NCBI RefSeq assembly: GCF_010500915.1
Contig: NZ_JAAAWP010000007.1
Location: 62,001 to 126,000 of the forward strand
Reading direction: 5' to 3'
DNA: 64,000 nucleotides
DNA from: Alteromonas hispanica
GTDB taxonomy: Bacteria > Pseudomonadota > Gammaproteobacteria > Enterobacterales > Alteromonadaceae
Part shown: positions 53,468 to 62,120 of the stretch, in pieces
Numbering within the stretch: the first letter of the stretch is position 1
Layout: each line of letters starts with the position of its first letter
The notes under the pieces: model-generated
The model's input: the letters and a program-made list of their open reading frames with translations, nothing else
Database searches by the model: none
Told to the model about the DNA's origin: nothing
Program-made: the position numbers and the translations under genes

Positions 53468-56062
53468 ATGAGATTCAACAAAATCAAAAAGGCCTTAATG
53501 ATGGGCCTGCTCGGCGTGTCTGTAATAAGTGTGCAGGTTCACGCTCAAGACGAGAAGCAAGATGCGAGTGAAGCATCAAAAGCTGAAGCATCTAAAGAAG
53601 AAAAAACATTTTCTCAGTTATTAGAAGATAAAACCCCATTTGAGGGTTATCTGCCGGTCTACCAAAATAGTGAAGATGGCTCGGCCCTTATGGTGATTGA
53701 TGAAAGCCAGCTTAATAAACCTTTTTTATATTTTGCTAAAACCGTTGACGGGGTTGTAGACGCGGGTCATTACCGCGGTAGTTTTCGTCAGCATAGACTA
53801 ATTGAAATGCGTCGGGTTTTTGATCGCATCGAAATTGTTGCTATGACTCCGCGATATTACTTCGACCCAGATACAGCAATTAGTAAGGCGGCAGACGCCA
53901 ATATCAGCGAAGCGGTGTTGGTTTCGGCGAAAATTGTTAACGAGGAAGGCTCGCGCGTCGCTATAAAGCTTGATGAAGTAGTTGAGAATGAAAAACTTCA
54001 TCGCATAGCGCCTATGCCTGCAACAAAGCCAGAGGTAGAGAAAAAGCGTTACAAATTAGGTAAGCTCAGCGCCGATAAAACTAAAATTGCGGCCATTGAC
54101 AACTTTCCGGCTAATACCCACATTGTTGTAGATTACGTGTTTGAGAATGATACGCCGAAAGTACGCGGCGGTAACTACATCACCGACCCGCGATACACAA
54201 CAATAAGTTTACAGCACGCTTTCATTGAATTGCCAGAAAATGACTTTAAGCCCCGTCGCGACGACCCGCGTATTGGCTACTTTGGCAAGCAATTTGACGA
54301 TTTAACCACCGACCAAACTTTCATTGGCCGCGACGTAATCAACCGTTGGCACTTGGAAAAGAAAGATCCTACGGCAGAAGTATCAGATCCCGTTGAGCCT
54401 ATTGTTTGGTGGATTGAAAATACAACTCCGTTAGAGTGGCGAGATACTATTCGTGACGCTACGTTGAGCTGGAATTCTGCATTTGAGAAAGCCGGTATTA
54501 GCAATGCTATTGAAGTGAAAATTCAGCCTGACGATGCAGATTGGAAAGCAGAAGATGTGCGTTATAACGTATTGCGTTGGACCTCTTCACCGCGACCACC
54601 GTTTGGTGGCTATGGGCCAAGCGTAGCTAATCCGTTAACGGGTCAAATCATCGCGTCAGACATTATGCTTGAGTACAGCTTTATGAAAGGGCGCTGGATA
54701 GCGGGAGAAATGTTCACTGATGGCGCAACGTCACTTGCGTCAGCAATGCCTGAATCCTTAAGTGATGAAGAAGCGCAGTATTGTTCGTTGGGGCATCAAT
54801 TAAATGCAGGTCTGCTGTTTGGTCAATATGCTTCTTTAGCAAAGGGGATGGGGGATGTTGAAAAAGACAAGCTACTCCGTCAAGCAATGCATTACCTGAT
54901 TTTACACGAAGTGGGCCACACACTAGGGCTTAATCACAATATGAAAGCTTCGCAATTGCATGGTCATGACGAAGCGCACAATGTTGAGGTTACTCAAGGG
55001 ATCTTGGCTGGCTCTGTTATGGATTATCCGGCAGTTAACTTTGCGCCAGATGGTGTTGAGCAAGGGGACTTTTACACTGAAAAGCCAGGCCCCTACGACG
55101 ATTGGGCCATTGAGTACGGTTACTCCATTGCATTAGACAATCCGGAAGCTGAAGAAGAGCGCTTGCAGGCTATTTTATCGCGCAGTGCCGAGCCAGAGTT
55201 AGCATTTGGCAACGACGCAGATGACATGCGTGCACCAGGGCGTCACCTCGACCCTCGTATCAATATATTTGATATGTCTGGCGATGCGGTTGAGTACGCA
55301 CGAGATCGTTTCGATCTGGTTAAATCCACAGCAACTGAAATAAAGGATAAAACGCTGGCGGATAATCGCTCGCATAACGACCTAGCAGTTGGTGTTAACG
55401 CTGTATTTGGTGAGTTTGCACGTCAGGCTAGCGTGGTATCACGGTATGTAGGCGGCGTTTATGTCGACCGTACTTTTGTTGGGCAAGAGGGGTATGAGCA
55501 ACCTTTTACACCGGTCCCTAAAGCGCTTCAGCGTAGAGCCATGGAAACCCTTAATGAGTATGTATTTGCACCAGATGCCATTGATACGATGGAACCTTTG
55601 TTCGCGTACATTCAGCGCCAGCGTCGTGGCTTCGACAACTTTGGTAAGAACGAAGATCCTAAACCCCATAAAATGCTTCTTGGGGCGCAGAAAAATGTGC
55701 TGAGTCACTTACTCCATCCTGCAGTTCAAATGCGTATGAGCGATACTGCATTGTATGGCAATGAATATAGCCTTGAGCAAATGATGGGAGAGTTAACCAA
55801 AGGTATTTTTGAAGCCGATATCAAGCGTGATGTAAATAGCTATCGTCGCAACTTGCAAACAGAATATGTTGAGCAGTTGATAAAAATTAGCGGCCTAGAA
55901 AAAGCCAGTGCTTATGATCACCTTGCCAAGGCTGCAGCGCTGTATGAGTTGAACAGGATTAAAGACATGGTAGATAACTCAAGAGGCGACAGAGCCAGTA
56001 AGGTACACAAATTTTATCTTACCGATAGGATTGAGCGAGCATTTTACAAAAGTAAAAGTTAA
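53468..56062 (+). CDS. Secreted metzincin-type zinc metalloprotease (second paralogue)
   Basis: 864 residues from the ATG at 53468, which has a GGAAA ribosome site; a longer frame starting 33 codons earlier has a poor start and would bury the signal peptide. Signal peptide about 1-26 (MRFNKIKKALMMGLLGVSVIS...). HEVGHTLGLNHNM (480-492) is the zinc motif, followed by VMDYP. Same domain plan as the protein at 45961 but longer, with a charged Lys/Glu/Ala tract after the signal peptide. Probably a periplasmic or secreted protease; target unknown. Confidence 0.85.
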   Translation: MRFNKIKKALMMGLLGVSVISVQVHAQDEKQDASEASKAEASKEEKTFSQLLEDKTPFEGYLPVYQNSEDGSALMVIDESQLNKPFLYFAKTVDGVVDAGHYRGSFRQHRLIEMRRVFDRIEIVAMTPRYYFDPDTAISKAADANISEAVLVSAKIVNEEGSRVAIKLDEVVENEKLHRIAPMPATKPEVEKKRYKLGKLSADKTKIAAIDNFPANTHIVVDYVFENDTPKVRGGNYITDPRYTTISLQHAFIELPENDFKPRRDDPRIGYFGKQFDDLTTDQTFIGRDVINRWHLEKKDPTAEVSDPVEPIVWWIENTTPLEWRDTIRDATLSWNSAFEKAGISNAIEVKIQPDDADWKAEDVRYNVLRWTSSPRPPFGGYGPSVANPLTGQIIASDIMLEYSFMKGRWIAGEMFTDGATSLASAMPESLSDEEAQYCSLGHQLNAGLLFGQYASLAKGMGDVEKDKLLRQAMHYLILHEVGHTLGLNHNMKASQLHGHDEAHNVEVTQGILAGSVMDYPAVNFAPDGVEQGDFYTEKPGPYDDWAIEYGYSIALDNPEAEEERLQAILSRSAEPELAFGNDADDMRAPGRHLDPRINIFDMSGDAVEYARDRFDLVKSTATEIKDKTLADNRSHNDLAVGVNAVFGEFARQASVVSRYVGGVYVDRTFVGQEGYEQPFTPVPKALQRRAMETLNEYVFAPDAIDTMEPLFAYIQRQRRGFDNFGKNEDPKPHKMLLGAQKNVLSHLLHPAVQMRMSDTALYGNEYSLEQMMGELTKGIFEADIKRDVNSYRRNLQTEYVEQLIKISGLEKASAYDHLAKAAALYELNRIKDMVDNSRGDRASKVHKFYLTDRIERAFYKSKS

Positions 56063-56086
56063 GCCTTCGCTATTTTAACGAAAAAC

Positions 56087-56122
56087 AAACCGGTATTGTT
56101 GATTAACATTACCGGTTTTTTT
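56087..56122 (+). terminator. Rho-independent terminator, bidirectional
   Basis: AAACCGGTA (56087-56095) pairs with TACCGGTTT (56110-56118), then TTTT. Also lies just past the end of moeB on the minus strand, where it is preceded by A-rich sequence. Confidence 0.85.
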
Positions 56123-56127
56123 ACGCC

Positions 56128-56883
56128 CTAGTTACAAATTTCGCAGGTCTTATTATTGGGAAGTTGCCAGCGTTGCCATTCGTGGGTAAGTGCATCAAAC
56201 GTGAGAAGTGTATTTAAGGGAATATCTTTGAATTCCATCATTATTTGCATTGCCAGCATCGCTTGGTAAGTGCCAATGATATTAGCAACGGGCGAAAATA
56301 TCCCAGATTCAACGCAGCTTAAGTCAGGGGCAGTAAATAACTTTCTCAAGCATCCATAGCATTTGCTTTTACCCGGAATGGCCACAAACAATTGCCCTTC
56401 AAAGCGAATGGCAGCACCGGATACCAAGGGGGTGTTATTGGCATAGCACAAGGTGTTAATAAGGTCACGAGAGTCGGCATTATCAGTACAATCTAGCACA
56501 ATGTCACAGCGTTTGATTAACGCCTCATGTTCTAAAGAAAATGCTTCTTCTATGGCATTAATAGCGCAATGAGAGTTCATTTTTACCAATTGCTCACGGG
56601 CTGCTTTCACCTTGCTTGAACCTGCCGAGGTTTCGTTAAACAGGGTTTGGCGATGCAGATTAGTCACGTCTACTTTATCAAAATCAACCAGCGTAATTTC
56701 GCCCACACCGCTCGCACATAGGCTCGTTGCCGCCGCGTTACCTAAACCGCCCATTCCAACAATAAGTACACGTGCGTTTAACAGTGACTCTTGTCCACCC
56801 AAGTCGATATTTGGGAGCACAATATGGCGGTTGTATCGCATAGCATCTTCGTTGGAAATTGTGTTACGGCTAATTTTAGGCAT
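56128..56883 (-). CDS. moeB: Molybdopterin-synthase adenylyltransferase (MoeB)
   Basis: 251 residues. MRYNRHIVLPNIDLGGQESLLNARVLIVGMGGLGNAAAT is the ThiF/MoeB nucleotide-binding start, DCTDNADSRDLIN the metal/adenylate block. Two Cys pairs, CYGC (about 185) and CEIC near the C-terminus, form the zinc site. MoeB adenylates the C-terminal Gly of MoaD so that sulfur can be loaded. Here MoaD, ending in Gly-Gly, is encoded nearby. Divergent from the moaB-modC operon. ThiF is an alternative, but position favours MoeB. Confidence 0.88.
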   Translation of the reverse strand: MPKISRNTISNEDAMRYNRHIVLPNIDLGGQESLLNARVLIVGMGGLGNAAATSLCASGVGEITLVDFDKVDVTNLHRQTLFNETSAGSSKVKAAREQLVKMNSHCAINAIEEAFSLEHEALIKRCDIVLDCTDNADSRDLINTLCYANNTPLVSGAAIRFEGQLFVAIPGKSKCYGCLRKLFTAPDLSCVESGIFSPVANIIGTYQAMLAMQIMMEFKDIPLNTLLTFDALTHEWQRWQLPNNKTCEICN

Positions 56884-57022
56884 TGGTTAAGTTAACTTAA
56901 GTGTTGAATTCATGGCGCACACCCTTATAAAGTGTCTACTCATAAAATGATTGTACTAGTTGCACGTAATTCTACACTTTATCAAAACCAGACGAGATGT
57001 CGCACGCAAAATAGGATTTTAT

Positions 57023-57529
57023 ATGTCTGTTGTTAGCCAGCCGCTAAACATTGCCGTACTCACTATTTCAGATACCAGGTCGCTGGATAATGACAAATCT
57101 GGAGATTTTTTAACTCAGGCTCTCACTCAAGCGGGCCATTCGCTTGCCGACCGCGCTATAGTAAAAGACGATATCTATCAGCAGCGTGCAGTTGTGTCTG
57201 GTTGGATTGCCGATGCAAATATTCATGCAGTGTTGATAACCGGTGGTACGGGCTTTACTCATAGAGACTCAACGCCTGAAGCAATAAGCGTATTGTTTGA
57301 TAAAGAAGTCGATGGCTTTGGTGAGCTATTTCGTCAGCTTAGCTATGAGGAGATAGGAACCTCTACTATCCAGTCGAGAGCGCTTGCAGGCTTTGCAAAT
57401 AATACCGTAATATTTTGTTTACCGGGCTCTACTGGGGCTTGTCGTACCGGGTGGGAGAAAATTATTGCCAGCCAACTTAACGCAGACTTTAAACCCTGTA
57501 ATTTTGTTAAACACCTGGTACAAGCATGA
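57023..57529 (+). CDS. moaB: Molybdenum cofactor biosynthesis protein MoaB
   Basis: 168 residues from ATG at 57023 (a longer frame begins with TTG upstream but lacks a ribosome site). LTISDTRSLDNDKSGDFL, ITGGTGFTHRDSTPEAI and FCLPGSTGACRTGWEKI are the MoaB/MogA motifs for molybdopterin adenylation. No mogA or moeA is in the window, so MoaB may stand for MogA here. First gene of moaB-moaC-moaD-moaE-modA-modB-modC. Overlaps moaC by four bases. Confidence 0.9.
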   Translation: MSVVSQPLNIAVLTISDTRSLDNDKSGDFLTQALTQAGHSLADRAIVKDDIYQQRAVVSGWIADANIHAVLITGGTGFTHRDSTPEAISVLFDKEVDGFGELFRQLSYEEIGTSTIQSRALAGFANNTVIFCLPGSTGACRTGWEKIIASQLNADFKPCNFVKHLVQA

Positions 57530-58014
57530 CTACATCTGAAAATAAATTTAGCCATATCGATGCTGGCGGCCAGGCAAATATGGTTGATGTAAGTGACAAA
57601 AGTGAAACTAAGCGAGAAGCCGTTGCCGAAGGCTTTTTGTATGTAAACGATAGCGTTATTAAGCAAATCAGCGAAGCGAAGATAGCCAAAGGCGACGTGT
57701 TTGCTGTAGCACGGGTAGCCGGTATCCAGGGTGCAAAACGCTGTAGCGACCTCATTCCACTATGTCACCCGTTAGCTCTGTCGAAAGTTGACGTAGACTT
57801 CGAAATTCAAGCTTCGCAACAACGCATAAGAGCAAGCTGTTACTGTAAGCTCAGTGGAAAAACAGGCGTTGAAATGGAGGCGCTTACTGGCGTGAACGTT
57901 GCTCTACTCACCTTATTTGACATGTGTAAGGCCATCGATCCTGCCATGTATATGAATGGCGTGCGAGTTGTTGAGAAAAAAGGCGGAAAAACCGGTCATT
58001 GGACCTATCCATGA
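57526..58014 (+). CDS. moaC: Cyclic pyranopterin monophosphate synthase (MoaC)
   Basis: 162 residues. MVDVSDKSETKREAVAEG, KRCSDLIPLCHPLALSKVDVDF and GVEMEALTGVNVALLTLFDMCKAID are all MoaC motifs (the His-rich and the Lys/Asp active-site blocks are intact). MoaC joins the rearranged GTP from MoaA into cPMP. ATG overlaps the moaB stop (ATGA). moaA is not in this window. A 73-base gap separates it from moaD. Confidence 0.95.
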   Translation: MTTSENKFSHIDAGGQANMVDVSDKSETKREAVAEGFLYVNDSVIKQISEAKIAKGDVFAVARVAGIQGAKRCSDLIPLCHPLALSKVDVDFEIQASQQRIRASCYCKLSGKTGVEMEALTGVNVALLTLFDMCKAIDPAMYMNGVRVVEKKGGKTGHWTYP

Positions 58015-58087
58015 TAAAAGCACTTCATGGTCTCGTGTTGAGCTTTTCGCTCAGTACTACTTTGCAATTTTTAGAGATAGCTCACTC

Positions 58088-58336
58088 ATGCAGATAACAG
58101 TGAAAACATTCGCACAGACTCGCGAACTTTCAAAAACTCCTAGCTTACATCTTGAAATTGAAGAGGGCGAAACGGTAGCTAACGTTACATCGCGTTTAAA
58201 AAATATGGACAGCAACTGGGCGCTTGCCTTAGAGGGAAGTGTTTTGACCGCCCGAAATCAGCAGCTATGCGACAGTAAAACAGTACTGGGTGCCAACGAT
58301 GAATTGGCCTACTTTCCGCCCGTCACGGGAGGCTAG
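58088..58336 (+). CDS. moaD: Molybdopterin synthase sulfur carrier subunit (MoaD)
   Basis: 82 residues. Ubiquitin-like fold: FAQTRELSKTPSLHLEIEEGETVANV, then LGANDELAYFPPVTGG with the C-terminal Gly-Gly that MoeB adenylates and that carries thiocarboxylate. ATG at 58088; a longer frame upstream starts inside moaC in another reading frame. moaE follows after two bases. Confidence 0.93.
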   Translation: MQITVKTFAQTRELSKTPSLHLEIEEGETVANVTSRLKNMDSNWALALEGSVLTARNQQLCDSKTVLGANDELAYFPPVTGG

Positions 58337-58338
58337 GG

Positions 58339-58812
58339 GTGTTTTCTTTTATTCAAGAGCACGATTTCAACCAAGCTGAACTTTACACAAAACTTCAGCA
58401 AGATGCTCAGCACCGAGCACCAGGTAACACAGGCGCAATCGTAACGTTTACTGGTTTGGTTCGAGACTTTAATATGGCTGGGGACATTGATGGTATAACG
58501 CTGGAGCATTACCCAGAAATGACAAAGAAAGCGCTTGATCTGTTAGTAGAAAAAGCAGTTACTCGATTTTCTCTAACAAGTGCCGCGGCTGTTCACAGAG
58601 TGGGGCGAATTTATAATAACGAGCAAATAGTTTGGGTGGGTTGTGCTGGAGCTCACCGACAAGAGGCGTTCGATGGGGCCTGTTTTTTGATGGATATGCT
58701 AAAACAATCGGTTCCTCTTTGGAAAAAAGAGTTCAAGGGCAACACATCGAAATGGGTAGAGGCAAAGCGCTCTGACGATGCTGCCGCTTTAAAATGGATG
58801 ACTAAACCTTGA
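58339..58812 (+). CDS. moaE: Molybdopterin synthase catalytic subunit (MoaE)
   Basis: 157 residues, GTG start with GGGAGG upstream. GAIVTFTGLVRDFN, GITLEHYPEMTKKAL, VHRVGRIYNNEQIVWVGCAGAHRQEAFDGACFLMDMLKQSVPLWKKE are the MoaE blocks, with the catalytic Lys near the end (KKEFKG). With MoaD it converts cPMP to molybdopterin. Tightly packed behind moaD, and modA follows 10 bases later. Confidence 0.93.
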   Translation: MFSFIQEHDFNQAELYTKLQQDAQHRAPGNTGAIVTFTGLVRDFNMAGDIDGITLEHYPEMTKKALDLLVEKAVTRFSLTSAAAVHRVGRIYNNEQIVWVGCAGAHRQEAFDGACFLMDMLKQSVPLWKKEFKGNTSKWVEAKRSDDAAALKWMTKP

Positions 58813-58822
58813 TACAAGTACG

Positions 58823-60199
58823 ATGAAGTATTTCAATATTCACCTCATCGGTATCTTACTCTTACAGGTAATGCTGATAGCGCCCTCAACGAATGCCGCT
58901 GCCTTGGCTCAAAATAAAGCAGCTCAAAATAAAGCAGCTGAAAATAAAGCAGCTGAAAACAAAGTAGTTGAAAATATAGCAGCTGCAAATGCACTACGAA
59001 ACATTGAAAAGAGCACGGAAAACGGTACTGAAAAAGGCACCGAAAACAGCCTCAGCAACGATAAACATTCACTCAGCACAACTGATTTGTTAAATACATT
59101 GCGAATGAGGTTTTCCGAATCACCGCCGTTAAAAATTGCTGTAGCGGCTAACTTTTCAGAGCCATTGCATGCTCTTGCATCTTCGTTTACCGAGCTCACA
59201 GGTATTCAAGTATCGATTACCACCTCCTCTAGCGGTACTCTTTATGCGCAAGTTCTTCACGGCGCAGGTTTTGATATTTTTATGTCTGCAGATTCAGCAA
59301 GACCAGTAGCTCTAGCTGAGAATGAAAAAGTGCATATAAATAATGTAGTGAACTATGCACAAGGACGGTTAGCATTGGTCTCCTCAGTTTTATCTGCTGA
59401 AAACAAGGCGTTTAATGCAGCTGCCATTCAACGAATTCTAGATAAGCCAAACGAAAAGCTTGCTATCGCTAACCCTAAACTTGCACCCTACGGGGTGGCA
59501 GCAAAACAAGTGTTGCAGAGTCTATCGCTTTATAGCGCAATAGAGCGTCGATTAGTGAAAGGGAAAAACGTATTGCAGACTTATCAATATTTAAGCTCTG
59601 GTAATGTCAGCCACGCCCTTGTTGCCTATTCTACAGTGCTTTCCCAATACGGAGGGCTTGAGCAAGAGCTTTTAAATCAGAAGCCACAAAAACAGGAGCT
59701 TCTCAAACAAGGTCGACAGTTACAACACGGTGATTTTTCAAAGCAACCAAATGGAGAAGCTGGCAAAGATAGCAATAACGCTGGAAATTGGGTGCTAATA
59801 GATAAATCGCTGCATGAACCTATCATTCAGTCTCTTGTTATCAACAGCAAAAAAGCGGCATCACTGAGTCCCAATCTGTTCGATAACGAAGCCGTTTATA
59901 ACACGCCCTTTAATTATAAAAACGCTAAAAGCAAAAGCAGAGAAAATAAGGTAAGTCGAAAAGACAGCGTAACTCACGTAGATCTTGAGCAGGTAATGTT
60001 AGCGAAGCTAACCACGGCGAGTGTGTTTGTTCAGTACCTAATGTCGAGTAACGTGCAGATGTCTCTTAAACGCTGGGGTTATGAACCGGCGATAAATGCT
60101 AAAAATAAAAGTTCTTCGGAAATAGCCGTGTATATAAATAAGGCAAATGAGGCGAATTGTGCAAATGGAGCAAATGGAGCAAACGCATGGAGTATGTGA
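58823..60199 (+). CDS. modA: Molybdate ABC transporter substrate-binding protein (ModA), with repeat-rich inserts
   Basis: 458 residues, almost twice the usual 250. Signal peptide about 1-26. The binding-protein core is clear: PLKIAVAANFSEPLHALASSFTE, TTSSSGTLYAQVLHGAGFDIFMSAD, VNYAQGRLALVS, ANPKLAPYGVAAKQVL. The extra length is low complexity: a pentapeptide repeat (A-E/Q-N-K-A) after the signal peptide, a T-E-N/K-G repeat, two Lys/Gln/Asn-rich stretches about residues 280-335 and 365-400, and an A-N-G repeat at the end. The core ends with the usual C-terminal helix VFVQYLMSSNVQMSLKRWGYEP. It takes molybdate (or tungstate) in the periplasm. Overlaps modB by 13 bases. Confidence 0.85.
   Translation: MKYFNIHLIGILLLQVMLIAPSTNAAALAQNKAAQNKAAENKAAENKVVENIAAANALRNIEKSTENGTEKGTENSLSNDKHSLSTTDLLNTLRMRFSESPPLKIAVAANFSEPLHALASSFTELTGIQVSITTSSSGTLYAQVLHGAGFDIFMSADSARPVALAENEKVHINNVVNYAQGRLALVSSVLSAENKAFNAAAIQRILDKPNEKLAIANPKLAPYGVAAKQVLQSLSLYSAIERRLVKGKNVLQTYQYLSSGNVSHALVAYSTVLSQYGGLEQELLNQKPQKQELLKQGRQLQHGDFSKQPNGEAGKDSNNAGNWVLIDKSLHEPIIQSLVINSKKAASLSPNLFDNEAVYNTPFNYKNAKSKSRENKVSRKDSVTHVDLEQVMLAKLTTASVFVQYLMSSNVQMSLKRWGYEPAINAKNKSSSEIAVYINKANEANCANGANGANAWSM
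58907..58981 (+). repeat. 15-bp minisatellite in modA (five units)
   Basis: Units GCTCAAAATAAAGCA (58907-58921 and 58922-58936), then GCTGAAAATAAAGCA (58937-58951) and two decayed copies to 58981. In frame, each unit codes A-Q/E-N-K-A. Confidence 0.9.
59015..59050 (+). repeat. 12-bp tandem repeat in modA (three units)
   Basis: ACGGAAAACGGT, ACTGAAAAAGGC and ACCGAAAACAGC, starting at 59015, 59027 and 59039. Codes T-E-N-G, T-E-K-G, T-E-N-S. Confidence 0.75.
60143..60187 (+). repeat. 9-bp tandem repeat across the modA/modB junction
   Basis: Five units of GCAAATGGA type (two exact, at 60161 and 60170; others decayed) to 60187. In modA they code A-N-x triplets; the GGAG at 60176-60179 inside the repeat is also the ribosome site of modB. 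Confidence 0.85.
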
Positions 60200-60894
60200 A
60201 TACTGATATGCTAAATGCGGTGTCTCTAACGTTTAAACTTGCGCTAGTAACGAGCGTATTGCTTTTGCTCATCGTAATGCCATTAGCTTGGTTCTTAGCA
60301 AATTGGCGTCATAGCGCAAAATCATTCGTTCTTTCTATTTTTGCACTACCTTTGGTGCTGCCACCCACGGTGCTTGGCTTTTATTTGCTCATCGCTTTTT
60401 CGCCTGAAAGTGCGCTAGGTGCGTGGTGGTTGGACTTGTTTGGAAGCACGTTGGCGTTCAGTTTTGAAGGCCTTGTGCTGGGGTCGCTTATCTATTCTCT
60501 GCCATTCGCATTGCAACCACTTTACAGTGGCTTTACTCAGCTCAATAAGGGCTATTTAGAAGTAGCAACTTCTCTTGGCTTTTCACCTTTAGAAACTTTT
60601 TTTCGCATTGTATTACCTCAGTGCAAGGCCGCTGTTATTGTCGCGTTTGGTTTAAGCTTCGCTCATACTGTTGGTGAGTTCGGCGTTGTGCTTATGATTG
60701 GCGGTAATATACCCACCGAAACTCAGGTGCTTTCTATTGCATTATATGAGCAGGTGGAGGCGCTAGAATATGAACGCGCGCACGTTATGTCACTAGGGTT
60801 GCTCGTGTTTTCATTCGTCGCGCTGGCGCTGTTATATCGATTTGATGGAAATAAGCGCCACTCTGCGGTATCCCAGCATCGGGTGGATTCTTGA
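60187..60894 (+). CDS. modB: Molybdate ABC transporter permease (ModB)
   Basis: 235 residues from ATG at 60187, which has GGAG seven bases upstream. About five membrane helices; the cytoplasmic EAA loop contains EVATSLGFSPLETFFRIVLPQCKAAVIVAFGLSFAHTVGEFGVVLMIGGNIP, typical of ModB. It forms the membrane channel of the molybdate importer with ModC. A longer frame begins 10 codons earlier inside the repeat but lacks a better ribosome site. Overlaps modA and, by one base, modC. Confidence 0.93.
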   Translation: MEYVNTDMLNAVSLTFKLALVTSVLLLLIVMPLAWFLANWRHSAKSFVLSIFALPLVLPPTVLGFYLLIAFSPESALGAWWLDLFGSTLAFSFEGLVLGSLIYSLPFALQPLYSGFTQLNKGYLEVATSLGFSPLETFFRIVLPQCKAAVIVAFGLSFAHTVGEFGVVLMIGGNIPTETQVLSIALYEQVEALEYERAHVMSLGLLVFSFVALALLYRFDGNKRHSAVSQHRVDS

Positions 60895-62120
60895 TGAATT
60901 ACTCGATGAATTTGTCGTTGAATGTGGCTTTACATGGCAGAATAGAAGGCGAAGCGACGTTTTGTGAAACTTCACGCTTTATTGGCATAACAGGGCCTTC
61001 AGGGGCAGGCAAAAGCAGCTTCTTGCGCTGTATTGCTGGCTTTGAAAAAGAGGCAAAGGTTCGGGCTTCGTGGCCAAGCCAGATAGCCTCAAAAGAAGCA
61101 CAGCTAAAAATTGGGATCGTTTTCCAACAGCCCTTATTGTTTCCCCATGTTAATGTGCAAGGTAATTTAGGGCTTGCTCGACGCCATGCAAGTAAAAATG
61201 CTATTTCTATTGAAGAAGCGCTGACTGGATGCTGTTGCTCGCACTTAGTCCATAAATCGATAGATTCCCTATCAGGCGGGGAGGCACAGCGAGTAGCTAT
61301 TGCTAGAGCCTTGGTGAACGGGCCAGATATTCTTTTACTCGATGAGTCGTTAAGCGCTATTGATAGCCAAACCCGCCGAAAAATCTATAGGTTTTTGCAT
61401 AAACTTTGCGCATCGAGTTTACTCACCTGTTTAGTTGTTTCTCACGATATTGATGATCTTTTACTGTTTAGCGATGAACTTGTTTACATTCACAACGGCA
61501 ACATTGCAGCGGTAGGCGAGGTCAATAATGTGATACAAGCCATGTTCCAATATGGTGGCATGGAAAGTATGGAAACACCCTCTGCGGTTATAGACGCTGT
61601 TGTGGAGCATTTGATTGAGCCTGAGGCTGGCAAAATCGCTGAGCCAGATTCTTCGCTAAACATAGCCAACAAGGTTTATAGCGTAATGGCACTCGGGCAG
61701 CGCCTGTATGTTTCAGAAAAATCGCTTACTCCTGTATCTGCATATTCACACACAAGCTCAGAAAGTAAAGACGCCGAAAATAAGCCCCTCACAAATGGCC
61801 AGCCAGTGCGAATATCGATAAAAGCGAGTGATGTGAGTATAGACACAAACGTTTCTGGGACCAGCGAGCAAACTACATCGAGTATTTTAAATGCACTGAC
61901 ATGCCATATTGGCGATATAACATTCTTTGATAGTCATCAGCAGGGAAGAGTGTTGTTAACGCTAGGTATTCAAGACACTAGCGCACAGGGATCAGATAAT
62001 GACAAAAACGGTTCCCAAATACACCAGGAACCGCTTTATGCTGTTATTAGCGCATTATCTTTTCATCGATTAGCGCTAGAGCGCAACATGCCAGTAGTTG
62101 CGCGCTTTAAATTGCTTTAG
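60894..62120 (+). CDS. modC: Molybdate ABC transporter ATPase (ModC)
   Basis: 408 residues from ATG at 60894 (a TTG just upstream is also possible). Walker A GPSGAGKSS, Q-loop FQQPLLFPH, signature LSGGEAQRVAIARAL, Walker B ILLLDESLSAID and switch His SHD. A C-terminal domain (about 265-408) with TOBE/Mop-like ends (NGQPVRISIKASDVSI, LNALTCHIGDITFFD, VVARFKLL) senses molybdate. That region has a long polar insert. The Walker B reads DES where DEP is common. Its 3' end overlaps hemN by 14 bases in convergent orientation. Confidence 0.9.
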   Translation: MNYSMNLSLNVALHGRIEGEATFCETSRFIGITGPSGAGKSSFLRCIAGFEKEAKVRASWPSQIASKEAQLKIGIVFQQPLLFPHVNVQGNLGLARRHASKNAISIEEALTGCCCSHLVHKSIDSLSGGEAQRVAIARALVNGPDILLLDESLSAIDSQTRRKIYRFLHKLCASSLLTCLVVSHDIDDLLLFSDELVYIHNGNIAAVGEVNNVIQAMFQYGGMESMETPSAVIDAVVEHLIEPEAGKIAEPDSSLNIANKVYSVMALGQRLYVSEKSLTPVSAYSHTSSESKDAENKPLTNGQPVRISIKASDVSIDTNVSGTSEQTTSSILNALTCHIGDITFFDSHQQGRVLLTLGIQDTSAQGSDNDKNGSQIHQEPLYAVISALSFHRLALERNMPVVARFKLL

